From contig DAOUGI010000025.1 in the NCBI GenBank assembly GCA_034429215.1, forward strand, positions 1-32,186: a stretch of DNA of 32,186 bases, written 5' to 3'. A program made the translations under genes and the position numbers. This document shows, piece by piece, positions 7,800 through 15,640 of this stretch; the stretch's first letter is position 1, and each line of letters begins with the position of its first letter. This DNA comes from JAFGOG01 sp034429215. GTDB lineage: Bacteria > Chloroflexota > Anaerolineae > JAAYZQ01. The notes under the pieces are model-generated. The model was not told the DNA's origin. It did not search any database and saw nothing but the letters and a program-made list of their open reading frames with translations.

Positions 7800-8645
7800 G
7801 TGGAACCACTGCAAGAGAATTTGCTGGCTGCGGCCGTGATCATCGCTGTGGCTATCGCAGGGCTGGTTGTGACACAAGTCGTCCGCCGGCGTGTGCTGCG
7901 TGCTATCCGGTCACAGGAGGGCTTGCAGAACGAGCGGCGACAGCAGGTGGTCACCCTGATCGAGATCGTTGCCTGGGGCGCCTCGGTGCTGATCGCCGCC
8001 ATGGCCGTGCTGATGCTGCTCAGCAGGTTTGACATCGACATCGTCCCGATGCTTGCCAGCGCCGGCGTGGCCGGGCTGGCGGTGGGCCTGGGCGCCCAGA
8101 CGCTGATCAAGGATCTGATCGGCGGGTTTTTCATCCTGGTGGAAAACCAGTATGCCGTCGGAGACACGATCAAGGTCGGCGCTCTGTCGGGCCAGGTGGA
8201 GCGGCTGACCCTGCGGGCCACCAGCCTCCGCGATAACAACGGCCAGCTTCACATCATCCCCAACGGCGAAGCGCGCATTGTTTCTAACCTGACCAAAGAG
8301 TGGTCGCGGGCGATCGTGGATGTAGGTGTGGCGTATGAGGAGGACCTGGACCGCGTGCTGCGGGTGCTGGCGGAGACGGCCACCGCCTTGGCCCAAGATC
8401 CAGCCTGGGGGCCGCAGTTGTTAGAGACCCCGCAAGTCCTCGGTCCCATCTCCCAGGATGACCGGAGCGTCAGCCTGCGGGCGACGGTCAAGACCAAGCC
8501 GGGCCAACATTGGGAGGTCACCCGCGAGCTGCGGAAGCGGGTTCTGGCCAGATTTGGGCAGGAGGGCATCACCCCACCCTATCCACGGCAGGAGGTGTGG
8601 GTGCGCGACTGGCCGAAATGCCAACCCGACAAGGAACAGAAGTAG
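7800..8645 (+). CDS. MscS-family mechanosensitive ion channel
   Basis: A 281-residue small-conductance mechanosensitive channel, close to the 286 residues of E. coli MscS. Two hydrophobic helices (about 9-31 and 50-80) precede the pore-lining third helix and the MscS signature 'GLAVGLGAQTLIKDLIGGFF'. The beta domain ('GDTIKVGALSGQVERLTLRATSL', 'IIPNGEARIVSNLTKEWSR') and the C-terminal alpha/beta part follow. The family opens under membrane tension to release solutes in hypo-osmotic shock. The frame is open from 7662, but GTG at 7800 is chosen because AAGGAGG sits 5 nt upstream and the extra 46 residues are Arg-rich and unlike the family. Confidence 0.95.
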   Translation: MEPLQENLLAAAVIIAVAIAGLVVTQVVRRRVLRAIRSQEGLQNERRQQVVTLIEIVAWGASVLIAAMAVLMLLSRFDIDIVPMLASAGVAGLAVGLGAQTLIKDLIGGFFILVENQYAVGDTIKVGALSGQVERLTLRATSLRDNNGQLHIIPNGEARIVSNLTKEWSRAIVDVGVAYEEDLDRVLRVLAETATALAQDPAWGPQLLETPQVLGPISQDDRSVSLRATVKTKPGQHWEVTRELRKRVLARFGQEGITPPYPRQEVWVRDWPKCQPDKEQK

Positions 8646-8682
8646 GCAAAAGCGGCCAGCGGCCATGCCTGTTTGCCGAGTC

Positions 8683-8711
8683 TTGACTACAAGATCGAAA
8701 TGTGCTAAAAT
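8683..8711 (+). promoter_or_regulatory. Promoter of the small membrane protein gene
   Basis: TTGACT (8683-8688), a 17-bp spacer and TAAAAT (8706-8711) with an extended -10 TGC immediately before it. This is a strong predicted promoter 50 bp upstream of the start codon. Confidence 0.75.
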
Positions 8712-8760
8712 ACACATCAGGCCGGAGGGTTCTGGTACTCACAGGGAGCAGGAGGAGGAG

Positions 8761-9189
8761 ATGTCCGAGGAACCGCGAAGGAATAGGGACGAGAAGGACG
8801 AGAAGGACGAAAAGAATCGGGACGAGAGCTGGGACGAAAAGTGGCGCCGCGATCCGGTCGACGCCGCGGTGTGGGCCCTCATCCTCATCTGGGTTGGGTT
8901 GGTGTGGCTCTCGCACAACATGGAGTGGCTGTTCAAGGGGGCCGAGGGCCGCGATGAGAAGACTGTTGCCCTTGGCTTTCTCGGCGCCGGGGTGATCGTC
9001 CTGTTGGGGGTGGCCCTGCGCCTGGTCGTGCCGGCCTACCGGCGGCCGATAACAGGCAGCCTGATCTTTGGGGTCATCCTGCTCGGCATAGGCCTAAGCC
9101 AAGTGATGGAAGGGATCGCGGTCGGGGCGATCATCCTGATCGGCATTGGCCTGATCATTCTCCTGGCCGGTATTTTCCGCCAAAAGTGA
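8761..9189 (+). CDS. Small membrane protein with charged N-terminus (LiaI/LiaF-like transmembrane region)
   Basis: A 142-residue protein. Residues 1-35 are extremely charged (Arg/Asp/Glu/Lys-rich, 'DEKDEKDEKNRDE'). About four hydrophobic segments follow ('AAVWALILIWVGLVWLS', 'LGFLGAGVIVLLGVALRL', 'GSLIFGVILLGIGLSQVM', 'AVGAIILIGIGLIILLAGIF'). This layout resembles the membrane region found in LiaI/LiaF/DUF5668 cell-envelope proteins, but I see no further diagnostic motif. The start at 8761 has an AGGAGGAGGAG ribosome site. It has its own strong promoter, so it is a separate unit from the mscS-like gene. The function is unknown. Confidence 0.85.
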   Translation: MSEEPRRNRDEKDEKDEKNRDESWDEKWRRDPVDAAVWALILIWVGLVWLSHNMEWLFKGAEGRDEKTVALGFLGAGVIVLLGVALRLVVPAYRRPITGSLIFGVILLGIGLSQVMEGIAVGAIILIGIGLIILLAGIFRQK

Positions 9190-9210
9190 CCTCTACATAT
9201 TTCGGACCCG

Positions 9211-9250
9211 GGCAGGCGTTTCCCGCTGGTGGGCGGCGCCTGCCGTTTCT
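9211..9250 (+). terminator. Possible terminator of the small membrane protein gene
   Basis: GGCAGGCG (9211-9218) pairs perfectly with CGCCTGCC (9237-9244) across an 18-nt loop, 22 bp past the stop codon. It is followed by GTTTCT, a weak T-run. Confidence 0.4.
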
Positions 9251-9371
9251 GCCTGGGTGAGGGCCGGGTCGCGCAGGCCCGCGTGTCACAGCTCGACGAA
9301 AAGCTGGATGAACTCGCGATAGTCATCCATTGTGACCCGGCCCGGTGGACCGGCGTCAGCCCTGCGGACGG

Positions 9372-9653
9372 CTAGTCCTCTTTTCTACGGCGCTTGCGGC
9401 TCTTGCTTCCGCCGCCATACGCGCCTAGGTCGATCAGCACGGCCAGCACGATCAGCACTATCTCCAGGCCGGCGATGCCGCGCGGCGCGACCAGCACATA
9501 GGCCAGCGTCGTCCACGGCATAAAGAGGCTGCCCAGCAGCGGCCAGAGCCAGGTGTCAAAGGTCGCCCGCCAGCGTGCTTGATCGAGCAGGTACCAGATC
9601 AGGATCCCGAGGCGCGGACCCAGCATAGACGCGATTGAGATCAGACAGCACAT
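9372..9653 (-). CDS. Small hypothetical membrane protein
   Basis: A 93-residue protein with two to three hydrophobic stretches ('LGILIWYLL', 'LLGSLFMPWTTLAYVLVA', 'LEIVLIVLAVLIDLGAY') and a strongly basic C-terminal tail ('KSRKRRRKED') that should face the cytoplasm. It starts at ATG 9653 with an excellent AAGGAGGAG ribosome site and a promoter at 9681-9709, which supports a real gene. I do not recognise a named family. Similar small integral membrane proteins of unknown role are frequent in bacteria. Confidence 0.8.
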   Translation of the reverse strand: MCCLISIASMLGPRLGILIWYLLDQARWRATFDTWLWPLLGSLFMPWTTLAYVLVAPRGIAGLEIVLIVLAVLIDLGAYGGGSKSRKRRRKED

Positions 9654-9680
9654 TGTTTTCTCCTCCTTGTCGATGCTACT

Positions 9681-9709
9681 AGCTTACCATACGTTGGCGA
9701 CTCGTGCAA
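9681..9709 (-). promoter_or_regulatory. Promoter of the small membrane protein gene at 9372-9653
   Basis: On the minus strand TTGCAC (9704-9709), a 17-bp spacer and TAAGCT (9681-9686), about 30 bp before the start codon. Confidence 0.45.
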
Positions 9710-9785
9710 GTTGCAGATCGAATCGTAGGGGTCAGAGGGGCCGGACGGGCGCAAGCGGTATGGATCGGAATGGGGGTTTAGCTCT

Positions 9786-11585
9786 CTACAGGTACATTGC
9801 CTCGGCAAAGTTGCGCATAAAGCGCGGCGCGCGCGCCAGCTCGAGATAGCGCACCCGCTGAGCAAGGTCCAGGGCATGCTGGCGGTGCGCCTGGGAGATG
9901 AGCGCCAGCCGCGCGCCTGTGCCTGCGGCGTTGCCCACCTGCGAGACGCGGTCCAGCGGCAGCTCGGGCAGCAGGCCGATGGTGATCGCGCTCTCGATGT
10001 CGATGTAGGTGCCAAAGGCGCCGGCGATGATCACCTGGTCCAGGCCGGCGGCGGTGATGCCGGCGTTTTGCAGCAACGTATCGATGCCGCAGCGGATAGC
10101 GCCCTTGGCCAATTGCAGCTCGCGGATGTCGTGCTGTGTCACGGCGATGGCCCGTTTGTTGCCTGCTTCCGCCTCCCCGGCGATCACGAACTCGACGTCG
10201 CCCTCGGCTTCCTGGACCCCAGGACCGGTCAGCCGGCCGCTGCGGTCCAGCAGCCCTGACCGCCTCAGGTGGGCCACGGCATCCAGCAGGCCTGACCCGC
10301 ACAGCCCTACGGGCGGCTGGCCGCCGATCGTTTGGTACTCGGGCCGGCCGTCGACGATCCACACCCGCTCGATCGCACCCGGCGCGGCCCGCATGCCAAA
10401 CTTGATGTGGGCGCCCTCGAACGCCGGCCCGGAGGCGCACGACAGGCTGGTCATCTGCTCGCGGTGGGCCAGGCACATCTCGGTGTTGGTGCCGATGTCG
10501 ATGACCAGGACCGTATCGGTCCGGCCGGCGATGCCGGTGGCCAGCAGCATCGCCACATGGTCCGCGCCGACATAGCCGGCGATGTTGGGCAGCAGGTGCA
10601 CATAGGCGCCCGGGGCGAGCCTGACGCCGATGTCGCGCGCCTTGACGTCCACCGCGCCGCGCACCGCGGGCACGTAGGGCGCCGCCGCCAATTGCTGCAC
10701 CGGCAGACGCAGGAAAAGGTGGTGGATGGCGGTGTTGCCGACGACCACGGCGTCGACAATGTCGGACGCCTGGGCGCCGATCTCGGCGCAGGCATCGGCG
10801 GCAAGCTGGCTCAGCCCGTCGGCCAACAGGGCTTGCAGGCGGACGGCTTCGTCTGGCCCTTTGCCGGCGTACATCATCCGGGCAATGACGTCCTCCCCGT
10901 AGGCGATCTGCGGATTCATCGCGCCGCGCGAGGCTAGGGTGTGGCCTGAGGTCAGGTCGACGATGTAGGCGGCGATCTTGGTCGTGCCAATGTCCACCGC
11001 CAGCCCAAGCCAGGGCGCATCGGCTGCGGCGATGTGGATCACTTCACTGCCACGGAGGGTGACGCGGGCCTGCCAGTCCAGGCGGCGCAGCTCGGTGCTG
11101 ACCAGCCGTGCCACTTGGAGATCAGGAATGGCTGCGGCGATGCCATGCTCGGCGGCCAACGCCTGGTACAGGCGCTCGTCGTCGCCGCGCAGGTCGTCCA
11201 GCGTGGGCCGGGTCATCTGCACCATAAAGCTCGACACCGACGGCTCTGCATCAGCCGGGACCTCCAGGCCTTCGACCTGGGTGCGCTGCAGCGCGGTGAG
11301 CGACTCGGGCGGCACATGCACGCGGCAGTCGCCCAGCGGCTTGGCCAGGCAGGCCAGGCGGTAGCCCTGGGCCAGCTCGACGGCCGAAAGTTTGCCGGCT
11401 TCGCGCGAGCTGACGGGCGACATCGCACCTGCCACGATCAGTACCTTGCAGCGGGCACAGGAGCCGTTCCCGCCGCAGATGTTCACCAGGTCCACACCCA
11501 GGGTTCGCGCTGCGTCGAGCAGCGTGCTACCCTCGGGGCAGGGGCCTCGGCGGCCCACCGGCTCAAACTCGACGATGTAGGGCAT
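9786..11585 (-). CDS. RACo-type reductive activator of corrinoid proteins (2Fe-2S plus ASKHA ATPase, DUF4445)
   Basis: A 599-residue protein that restores corrinoid cofactors from inactive Co(II) to Co(I), using ATP and a low-potential electron. The N-terminus is a plant-type [2Fe-2S] ferredoxin domain with Cys37, Cys43, Cys46 ('CGGNGSCARC') and Cys79. A linker and middle domain follow, then an actin-like ATPase fold with 'LAVDIGTTKIAAYIVDL' (about 195-210), 'VIDIGTNTEM' (about 370) and 'IAGAFGTYIDIESAITIG' (about 540). The N-terminal 2Fe-2S layout matches RACo rather than the methanogen RamA, which has C-terminal 4Fe-4S clusters. The start at 11585 is chosen for AAGGAG 6 nt upstream and because the ferredoxin domain begins there; the open frame extends upstream to 11711. 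It is the last gene of the corrinoid methyltransferase operon, 22 bp after the MFS gene, so it presumably serves the two corrinoid proteins encoded nearby. Confidence 0.95.
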   Translation of the reverse strand: MPYIVEFEPVGRRGPCPEGSTLLDAARTLGVDLVNICGGNGSCARCKVLIVAGAMSPVSSREAGKLSAVELAQGYRLACLAKPLGDCRVHVPPESLTALQRTQVEGLEVPADAEPSVSSFMVQMTRPTLDDLRGDDERLYQALAAEHGIAAAIPDLQVARLVSTELRRLDWQARVTLRGSEVIHIAAADAPWLGLAVDIGTTKIAAYIVDLTSGHTLASRGAMNPQIAYGEDVIARMMYAGKGPDEAVRLQALLADGLSQLAADACAEIGAQASDIVDAVVVGNTAIHHLFLRLPVQQLAAAPYVPAVRGAVDVKARDIGVRLAPGAYVHLLPNIAGYVGADHVAMLLATGIAGRTDTVLVIDIGTNTEMCLAHREQMTSLSCASGPAFEGAHIKFGMRAAPGAIERVWIVDGRPEYQTIGGQPPVGLCGSGLLDAVAHLRRSGLLDRSGRLTGPGVQEAEGDVEFVIAGEAEAGNKRAIAVTQHDIRELQLAKGAIRCGIDTLLQNAGITAAGLDQVIIAGAFGTYIDIESAITIGLLPELPLDRVSQVGNAAGTGARLALISQAHRQHALDLAQRVRYLELARAPRFMRNFAEAMYL

Positions 11586-11607
11586 GGCAATCTCCTTTTG
11601 CGCTGTT

Positions 11608-12828
11608 TCAACGCACCTTGGCCAGCCACCCGACCAGCAGGCCGAGAGTGGCCATAGCAGCCAGACTGGCAAAGGCGACCGGCCAGCCGGCGCCCTCGGC
11701 CAGCGCGCCAAAAATGACCGGCCCCAGCAGCATGCCCGCGTTCTGGCCGACCATGATCACGGCCATGGCAACGCCGCCCTGGCGCTCGTTGCCCGCGCTT
11801 TCGACGGCCGCGGCAAAGATGTTGGTGGGGATGACCCCAAGCACCAGACCGTTGACGATGACGAGGACGATCAGCCAGGGCGCGCTGAACGCGCCCACTA
11901 ACGGGAGCAGGATGATTGAGGCCGCCAGGCCCGCCAGATATGGTTTTTTGCGCGAGCCGATCCGGTCGGACAGGACGCCGCCCGCCGGCGCCGAAAGGAT
12001 GATAACGAGGGTGGTGATGCTCGATACTAGCGAGGCCTGGGCCAGCGACATGCCGCGCACCGAGTTCAGAAAGGTCGGCATGTAGGTACTGAGGCCGATG
12101 CTTGCCGCATTAAAGGCGCCAAAGGCCGCGGCCAGCAGCCAGATGTTGCGGTTGCGCAGGACCTGGGAAGAGGTAACGCCGGATTCCGGCGCGCCGGCCC
12201 AGGGCTCTGTTGCCCCGGCCCCTGTGGCAGGGGCCGGCCTGACGAACAGCAGGTAGAGGGCCGTTACCACGAGGGCATAGCCGGCGCCGAGCCACCACAC
12301 CGAGCGCCAGCCGGCTACCTCCGCCAGCGCCGGAGCTGCCAGCAGCGTGGCGGCGGAGCCCACCGGCACCCAGGCAGCCCAGATGCCCATCGCCGTGCCG
12401 CGACGCCGGGCGACGAACCATTGGGCGATGATCGCCGGCGCCAGCACGGCCATAAAGCTGGTGCCGATGCCTTCGATCACCCGGCTGACCAGCAACTCAC
12501 CGGTGCTCGTGCTTAGCGCGCCCAGAACCGCCCCGATCAGGATCGAGCCGCCGGCCACGATGCCGGTCACGCGGGCGCCGGCCTTTTGAAAGATGAGGCC
12601 CGACGGCAGGGCCAGGATGAGACCGGTGATGGCAAAGACCGACATCAGCATGCCGGCGCCGCTGACCGACAGCCCCAGCGTTTCCATCAGAATGGGCATG
12701 ATGGGCGGTACCTTGAACTGGTTGAGCGGCGCGGCGATGCTAAAGAGCAGCAGCACGGCCAGGATCAGCCACGCGGTTGCGCTGCTGCCGGGCCGTGTCC
12801 CATTGGTGTGACCAGAGCTTGTTTCCAT
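11608..12828 (-). CDS. MFS transporter (CynX/NimT-like), probable substrate importer of the methyltransferase operon
   Basis: A major facilitator protein of about 406 residues with some 12 hydrophobic segments. The loop after segment 2 is 'GLIFQKAGARVTGIVAGG', and the equivalent loop in the second half ('GGVLSDRIGSRKKPYLAG') is the typical MFS D-R-x-G-R/K motif. Its position inside the corrinoid methyltransferase operon, between the UroD-type methyltransferase and RACo, suggests that it imports the methylated substrate or exports the demethylated product. The frame is open from a GTG at 12864, inside a perfect palindrome. ATG at 12828 (AAGG 8 nt upstream) is preferred, and ATG at 12855 is an alternative. 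No substrate can be read from the sequence. Confidence 0.88.
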   Translation of the reverse strand: METSSGHTNGTRPGSSATAWLILAVLLLFSIAAPLNQFKVPPIMPILMETLGLSVSGAGMLMSVFAITGLILALPSGLIFQKAGARVTGIVAGGSILIGAVLGALSTSTGELLVSRVIEGIGTSFMAVLAPAIIAQWFVARRRGTAMGIWAAWVPVGSAATLLAAPALAEVAGWRSVWWLGAGYALVVTALYLLFVRPAPATGAGATEPWAGAPESGVTSSQVLRNRNIWLLAAAFGAFNAASIGLSTYMPTFLNSVRGMSLAQASLVSSITTLVIILSAPAGGVLSDRIGSRKKPYLAGLAASIILLPLVGAFSAPWLIVLVIVNGLVLGVIPTNIFAAAVESAGNERQGGVAMAVIMVGQNAGMLLGPVIFGALAEGAGWPVAFASLAAMATLGLLVGWLAKVR

Positions 12829-12851
12829 GTCTGTCGCCTTGGCCTTATATG

Positions 12852-12883
12852 ACATGCCCGGCACCTGCAGGTGCCGGGCATGT
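12852..12883. repeat. 32-bp perfect palindrome between the methyltransferase and MFS genes
   Basis: The two 16-bp halves, centred between 12867 and 12868, are exact reverse complements (left half acatgcccggcacctg). As RNA this would form a 14-bp GC-rich stem with a TGCA loop. It lies 15 bp past the methyltransferase stop codon. No T-run follows on the minus strand, so it is not an ordinary terminator. It could be a stability hairpin that sets a lower level for the transporter and RACo, or a protein binding site. Confidence 0.85.
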
Positions 12884-12898
12884 GAATCGGTTCACCTG

Positions 12899-14167
12899 TT
12901 AGTATACGCCAAACTCGCGGGTGGCGTCCACCCAGGCGCGGATGAGCTCGACGTTGCTGCCCTCCATCTCGCCGACGCCGGTGGACATGATAAAGCCGCC
13001 ACCCTTGCCGACGACCTCGCACACCTGCTTGGTGTAGGCGCGCACCTGCTCCACGGTGCCTGAGCCCAGCAGCGAGTTCTTCATGCCGCCCATGATGCAC
13101 AACGTGTCGCCGACGACCTCTTTGACTTTGAAGATGTTGCTGTCCTGGAACCAGCCGACCGTCTTGGCTTTGGGCAGCTCTGCCAGGTATTTGAGCCGCT
13201 GATCCCAGATCCCTTCATAGAAGCACACGGGCGTGATGCCGTTGTCCACCAGTGTGACCATCATTTCCTTGAGCTGCGGCCAGTAGAACTTTTCAAACTG
13301 TGGGAGCGACATAAAGCCATCGGAGCCGCGGTGCAGCGGGATAAAGGCTGCCTTCAGACCGGTAGCTTGAGCAAAGTTGAGCGCGAACTCGAGCTGAAAG
13401 TCGAGCACGACGCGCTCGGCGGCCAGCAGTTTGTCTGGGCGGCGCAGCATGTCGAGCATGATGCCGCGCATAGCGCGGAGGGTATCGGACATGAAATCGA
13501 ACGGCGCCTCGATGAGCGAGCCGGCCAGGGGGCTGGGCGGGAAGCCCAGCGCGAGCATGCGCTGCACGGACGTCCCCATGTTCGCGGCATCCTGCTGCGC
13601 GGCCTGGATGGCCTTGTTCAGCGCCTGGACGGCCGCGGCCACCGGCGGGGTGGCGAGCATGGGCAGGTTGCCCAAGTTATAGTGGCCAAAGGCGAACATG
13701 CCCAGTGGGGGCAGGTATTGCAGGCCCTCCAGCTCCTTGAACGCGCGCGGCAGGTAGGTTCGGATCGTCCAGTCGGACGGGTCACGCAGAAAGGCGTCAT
13801 AGTCCTCGCCTTTCATGAACTCGTGCTCGTCGAACTGGTAAGAGTTGTTGGCCGGCAGCTGCACGCCCGGCCACCTGGTCATCCGGTCGCCCAAGGCCAG
13901 GCTGGGCCTGGGGCTGTTAAACAGACCGATGACGGTATCCGCCTCGAACTCGAGGGCAAACTGTTCCAGGAGCTCCTGGTTTTTGACTGTGTTGAACAGC
14001 AGCTCCTCGTGGGTGATGCCGCCATAGTCGGCCAGCAGATAGCCTGCCGGCATGCTGATCGGGATGCGGTCCGGCTGCTTTAGCTCGATCGCATCCTGAA
14101 GGCGCTTGCCGCGCTCTGCCAATAGCTGCTCGTTACTCTTGCCTTTGTCGAGTTGATTCGTAGCCAC
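12899..14167 (-). CDS. Uroporphyrinogen-decarboxylase-superfamily corrinoid methyltransferase
   Basis: A 422-residue protein of the UroD/MtaA/CmuA superfamily. These TIM-barrel enzymes move methyl groups to or from corrinoid proteins. Visible landmarks are 'IPISMPAGYLLADYGGITHEELL' in the first 60 residues, 'FIPLHRGSDGFMSLPQFEKFYWPQ' (about 275-298), 'TPVCFYEGIWDQRL' (312-325) and 'GDTLCIMGGM' (353-362). The His-x-Cys...Cys zinc motif of MtaA/MtbA is not obvious; His279, Cys315, Glu318 and Cys357 are the candidate ligands. The start is GTG at 14167: GGAGG lies 8 nt upstream, and the stop of the corrinoid protein gene is only 1 bp before it, so translation is coupled. Because the operon also holds a methyltetrahydrofolate-dependent partner, I infer that this is the substrate:corrinoid methyltransferase (MT I). 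The substrate is unknown. Confidence 0.88.
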   Translation of the reverse strand: MATNQLDKGKSNEQLLAERGKRLQDAIELKQPDRIPISMPAGYLLADYGGITHEELLFNTVKNQELLEQFALEFEADTVIGLFNSPRPSLALGDRMTRWPGVQLPANNSYQFDEHEFMKGEDYDAFLRDPSDWTIRTYLPRAFKELEGLQYLPPLGMFAFGHYNLGNLPMLATPPVAAAVQALNKAIQAAQQDAANMGTSVQRMLALGFPPSPLAGSLIEAPFDFMSDTLRAMRGIMLDMLRRPDKLLAAERVVLDFQLEFALNFAQATGLKAAFIPLHRGSDGFMSLPQFEKFYWPQLKEMMVTLVDNGITPVCFYEGIWDQRLKYLAELPKAKTVGWFQDSNIFKVKEVVGDTLCIMGGMKNSLLGSGTVEQVRAYTKQVCEVVGKGGGFIMSTGVGEMEGSNVELIRAWVDATREFGVY

Positions 14168-14168
14168 G

Positions 14169-14801
14169 TTAGTTCCCTCCTGTCCATTGTTTGGCCAGCG
14201 ACACCGCGGCCATGGCATCCAGCCCGAAGGCGTCCGCGCCGGCATACTGCCGCACGGTATCGTCCATCGTCCCGCCGCCGATCATGATCTTGATGCCGTC
14301 GCGCAGCCCGGCGGCCTTGAGCGCGTCCACCGTCTGCTTCATCGAGTCGTACGCCAGCGTCAGGAACCCGCTCAACGCCACGACCTGCGGCTTGAATTCC
14401 TTGACCTTGTCCACGAAGGCCTGCACCGGCACGTCGATTCCCAGGTCCAGAACGTCAAAGCCGTTCACGTCCAGCATAAAGACCACGATATCCTTGCCAA
14501 TGTCGTGGATGTCGCCGGCGACCGTCCCGACGATGACCTTGGCGCCTTTCTTGGCCCCGTGTTCTGTCTTCATCCGCGGCTTGACCTCGGCCGAGATCGA
14601 CTTGAGCATCTCGCCGGCCAGCATCAGCTCCGGGAGAAAGTACTCACCGACCTCGAACCGCTTGCCGACGAGCTCCATGGCCGCCCGGCAGTCGTCCAGG
14701 ATCTGCTGGGGCGGCGTCCCGGCGTCGAGCTCTTTCTTGGCGAGCGCGAGCGCCTCTTCTTCCATCATGTCCGCCATGTAGTTGACCAGTTGCTTCGACA
14801 T
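14169..14801 (-). CDS. Corrinoid (B12-binding) methyl carrier protein, MtaC/MttC-like
   Basis: A 210-residue methyl carrier. Residues 1-85 are the helical B12-binding cap ('PPQQILDDCRAAMELVGKRFEVGEYFLPELMLAGE'). Residues 87-205 are the Rossmann-like cobalamin domain with the base-off/His-on motif 'GDIHDIGKD', where His99 is the predicted lower cobalt ligand. 'LSGFLTLAYDSMKQTVDAL' and 'IMIGGGTMDD' are typical later strands. Length and layout match corrinoid proteins of methanol, methylamine and O-demethylase systems. The start ATG at 14801 has GAGGAGG upstream. It lies between the tetrahydrofolate-side and substrate-side methyltransferase genes, which are its expected partners. A paralogue is encoded on the divergent arm at 17392-18054. 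Confidence 0.95.
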   Translation of the reverse strand: MSKQLVNYMADMMEEEALALAKKELDAGTPPQQILDDCRAAMELVGKRFEVGEYFLPELMLAGEMLKSISAEVKPRMKTEHGAKKGAKVIVGTVAGDIHDIGKDIVVFMLDVNGFDVLDLGIDVPVQAFVDKVKEFKPQVVALSGFLTLAYDSMKQTVDALKAAGLRDGIKIMIGGGTMDDTVRQYAGADAFGLDAMAAVSLAKQWTGGN

Positions 14802-14828
14802 TAGATTCCTCCTCTGTGTAATGTGTGA

Positions 14829-15623
14829 TTATTCCAATAGCCCGGCGCGGAACGCCCGGGTGTAGCCCAAACAGTGACGGTCGAATCCCAGGACGGCTTC
14901 TGCCGCCAGGATCGCCTTGCGCAGGTCGCGGTCCAGCGGGTCAAGGATCGCGCTATCGAGCCCGGCCTCCAGCATGAGTGTCAGAAAGGCGCGGTTGATG
15001 AGCGAGCGCGCGGGCATCCCGAATGAGACATTGCTGAGGCCCGACGTGAAATGGATATTAGGATACTCGGCTTTGACTGCGCGGACCGTCGCCAGGGCGA
15101 TGCGTGCGGCGTCGCCGCTGGCGCCGATGGTCATCACCAGCGGGTCGACATAAACCTGCTCGTCGGGGATGCCTGCCTCGCGGGTCAAGCCGACAAGCCG
15201 GTGCACGATCGCCAGGCGGGCATCATAGGTAGTGGGGATGCCCTTGTCGTCCATCGCCAGGGCGATCACGCCGCCCTGCGCCTTGGCAGCCAGGGGCAGC
15301 ACGCCGGTGATCCGGCCCTGCTCGCCGCTGATCGAGTTGATGAGCGGTGCCTGCTTGACGTAGGGCAGTGCGGTCGCGAGCGCCGCCGGGTTGGCGCTGT
15401 CCAGGCACAGCGGCTTGTCGACCGCTGCCTGCACCGTCTCCACGAGCCAGATCAGGTCGTCCGGCTCGCGCTCCACCGGTGTTCCTGCGTTGACGTCGAT
15501 CCAGGTCGCGCCGGCGCCTGCCTGGTCCGAAGCCAGCTTCTGGATGAACGCCGCATCGCGGCCCAGGACTGCCTCTTTTACCTTCTTGCGGGTGCCGTTG
15601 ATCTTTTCACCGATAACCTTCAT
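14829..15623 (-). CDS. Methyltetrahydrofolate:corrinoid methyltransferase (AcsE/pterin-binding family)
   Basis: A 264-residue pterin-binding TIM barrel of the dihydropteroate-synthase-like superfamily. Length and key residues match AcsE-type MeTr: 'DVNAGT' (43-48), Asp75 in 'CLDSANP', Asn96 in 'NSISGE', Asp160 in 'VDPLVMTIG' and Asn198 in 'GLSNVSFG'. These correspond to the folate-contacting Asp75, Asn97, Asp160 and Asn199 known for Moorella MeTr. It transfers methyl between a corrinoid protein and tetrahydrofolate. In a demethylase-type operon this would be MT II, forming methyl-THF for carbon metabolism. The start ATG at 15623 has AAGGAGAGG upstream. It lies 17 bp after the DUF1638 gene and 27 bp before the corrinoid protein gene. 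Folate biosynthesis (FolP) is less likely because the FolP signatures are absent and the neighbours are corrinoid proteins. Confidence 0.94.
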   Translation of the reverse strand: MKVIGEKINGTRKKVKEAVLGRDAAFIQKLASDQAGAGATWIDVNAGTPVEREPDDLIWLVETVQAAVDKPLCLDSANPAALATALPYVKQAPLINSISGEQGRITGVLPLAAKAQGGVIALAMDDKGIPTTYDARLAIVHRLVGLTREAGIPDEQVYVDPLVMTIGASGDAARIALATVRAVKAEYPNIHFTSGLSNVSFGMPARSLINRAFLTLMLEAGLDSAILDPLDRDLRKAILAAEAVLGFDRHCLGYTRAFRAGLLE

Positions 15624-15640
15624 CCTGTCCTCTCCTTATT

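Noticed and set aside
9288..9332. Short minus-strand frame MDDYREFIQLFVEL ending near 9288
   Set aside because: The end looks protein-like, but only 14 codons follow the ATG, and the upstream frame overlaps the small membrane protein gene. It may be a gene remnant and cannot be supported.
14829..15623. Dihydropteroate synthase (FolP) for folate synthesis
   Set aside because: The barrel is of the pterin-binding superfamily, but the residues match methyltetrahydrofolate:corrinoid methyltransferases and the neighbours are corrinoid proteins.
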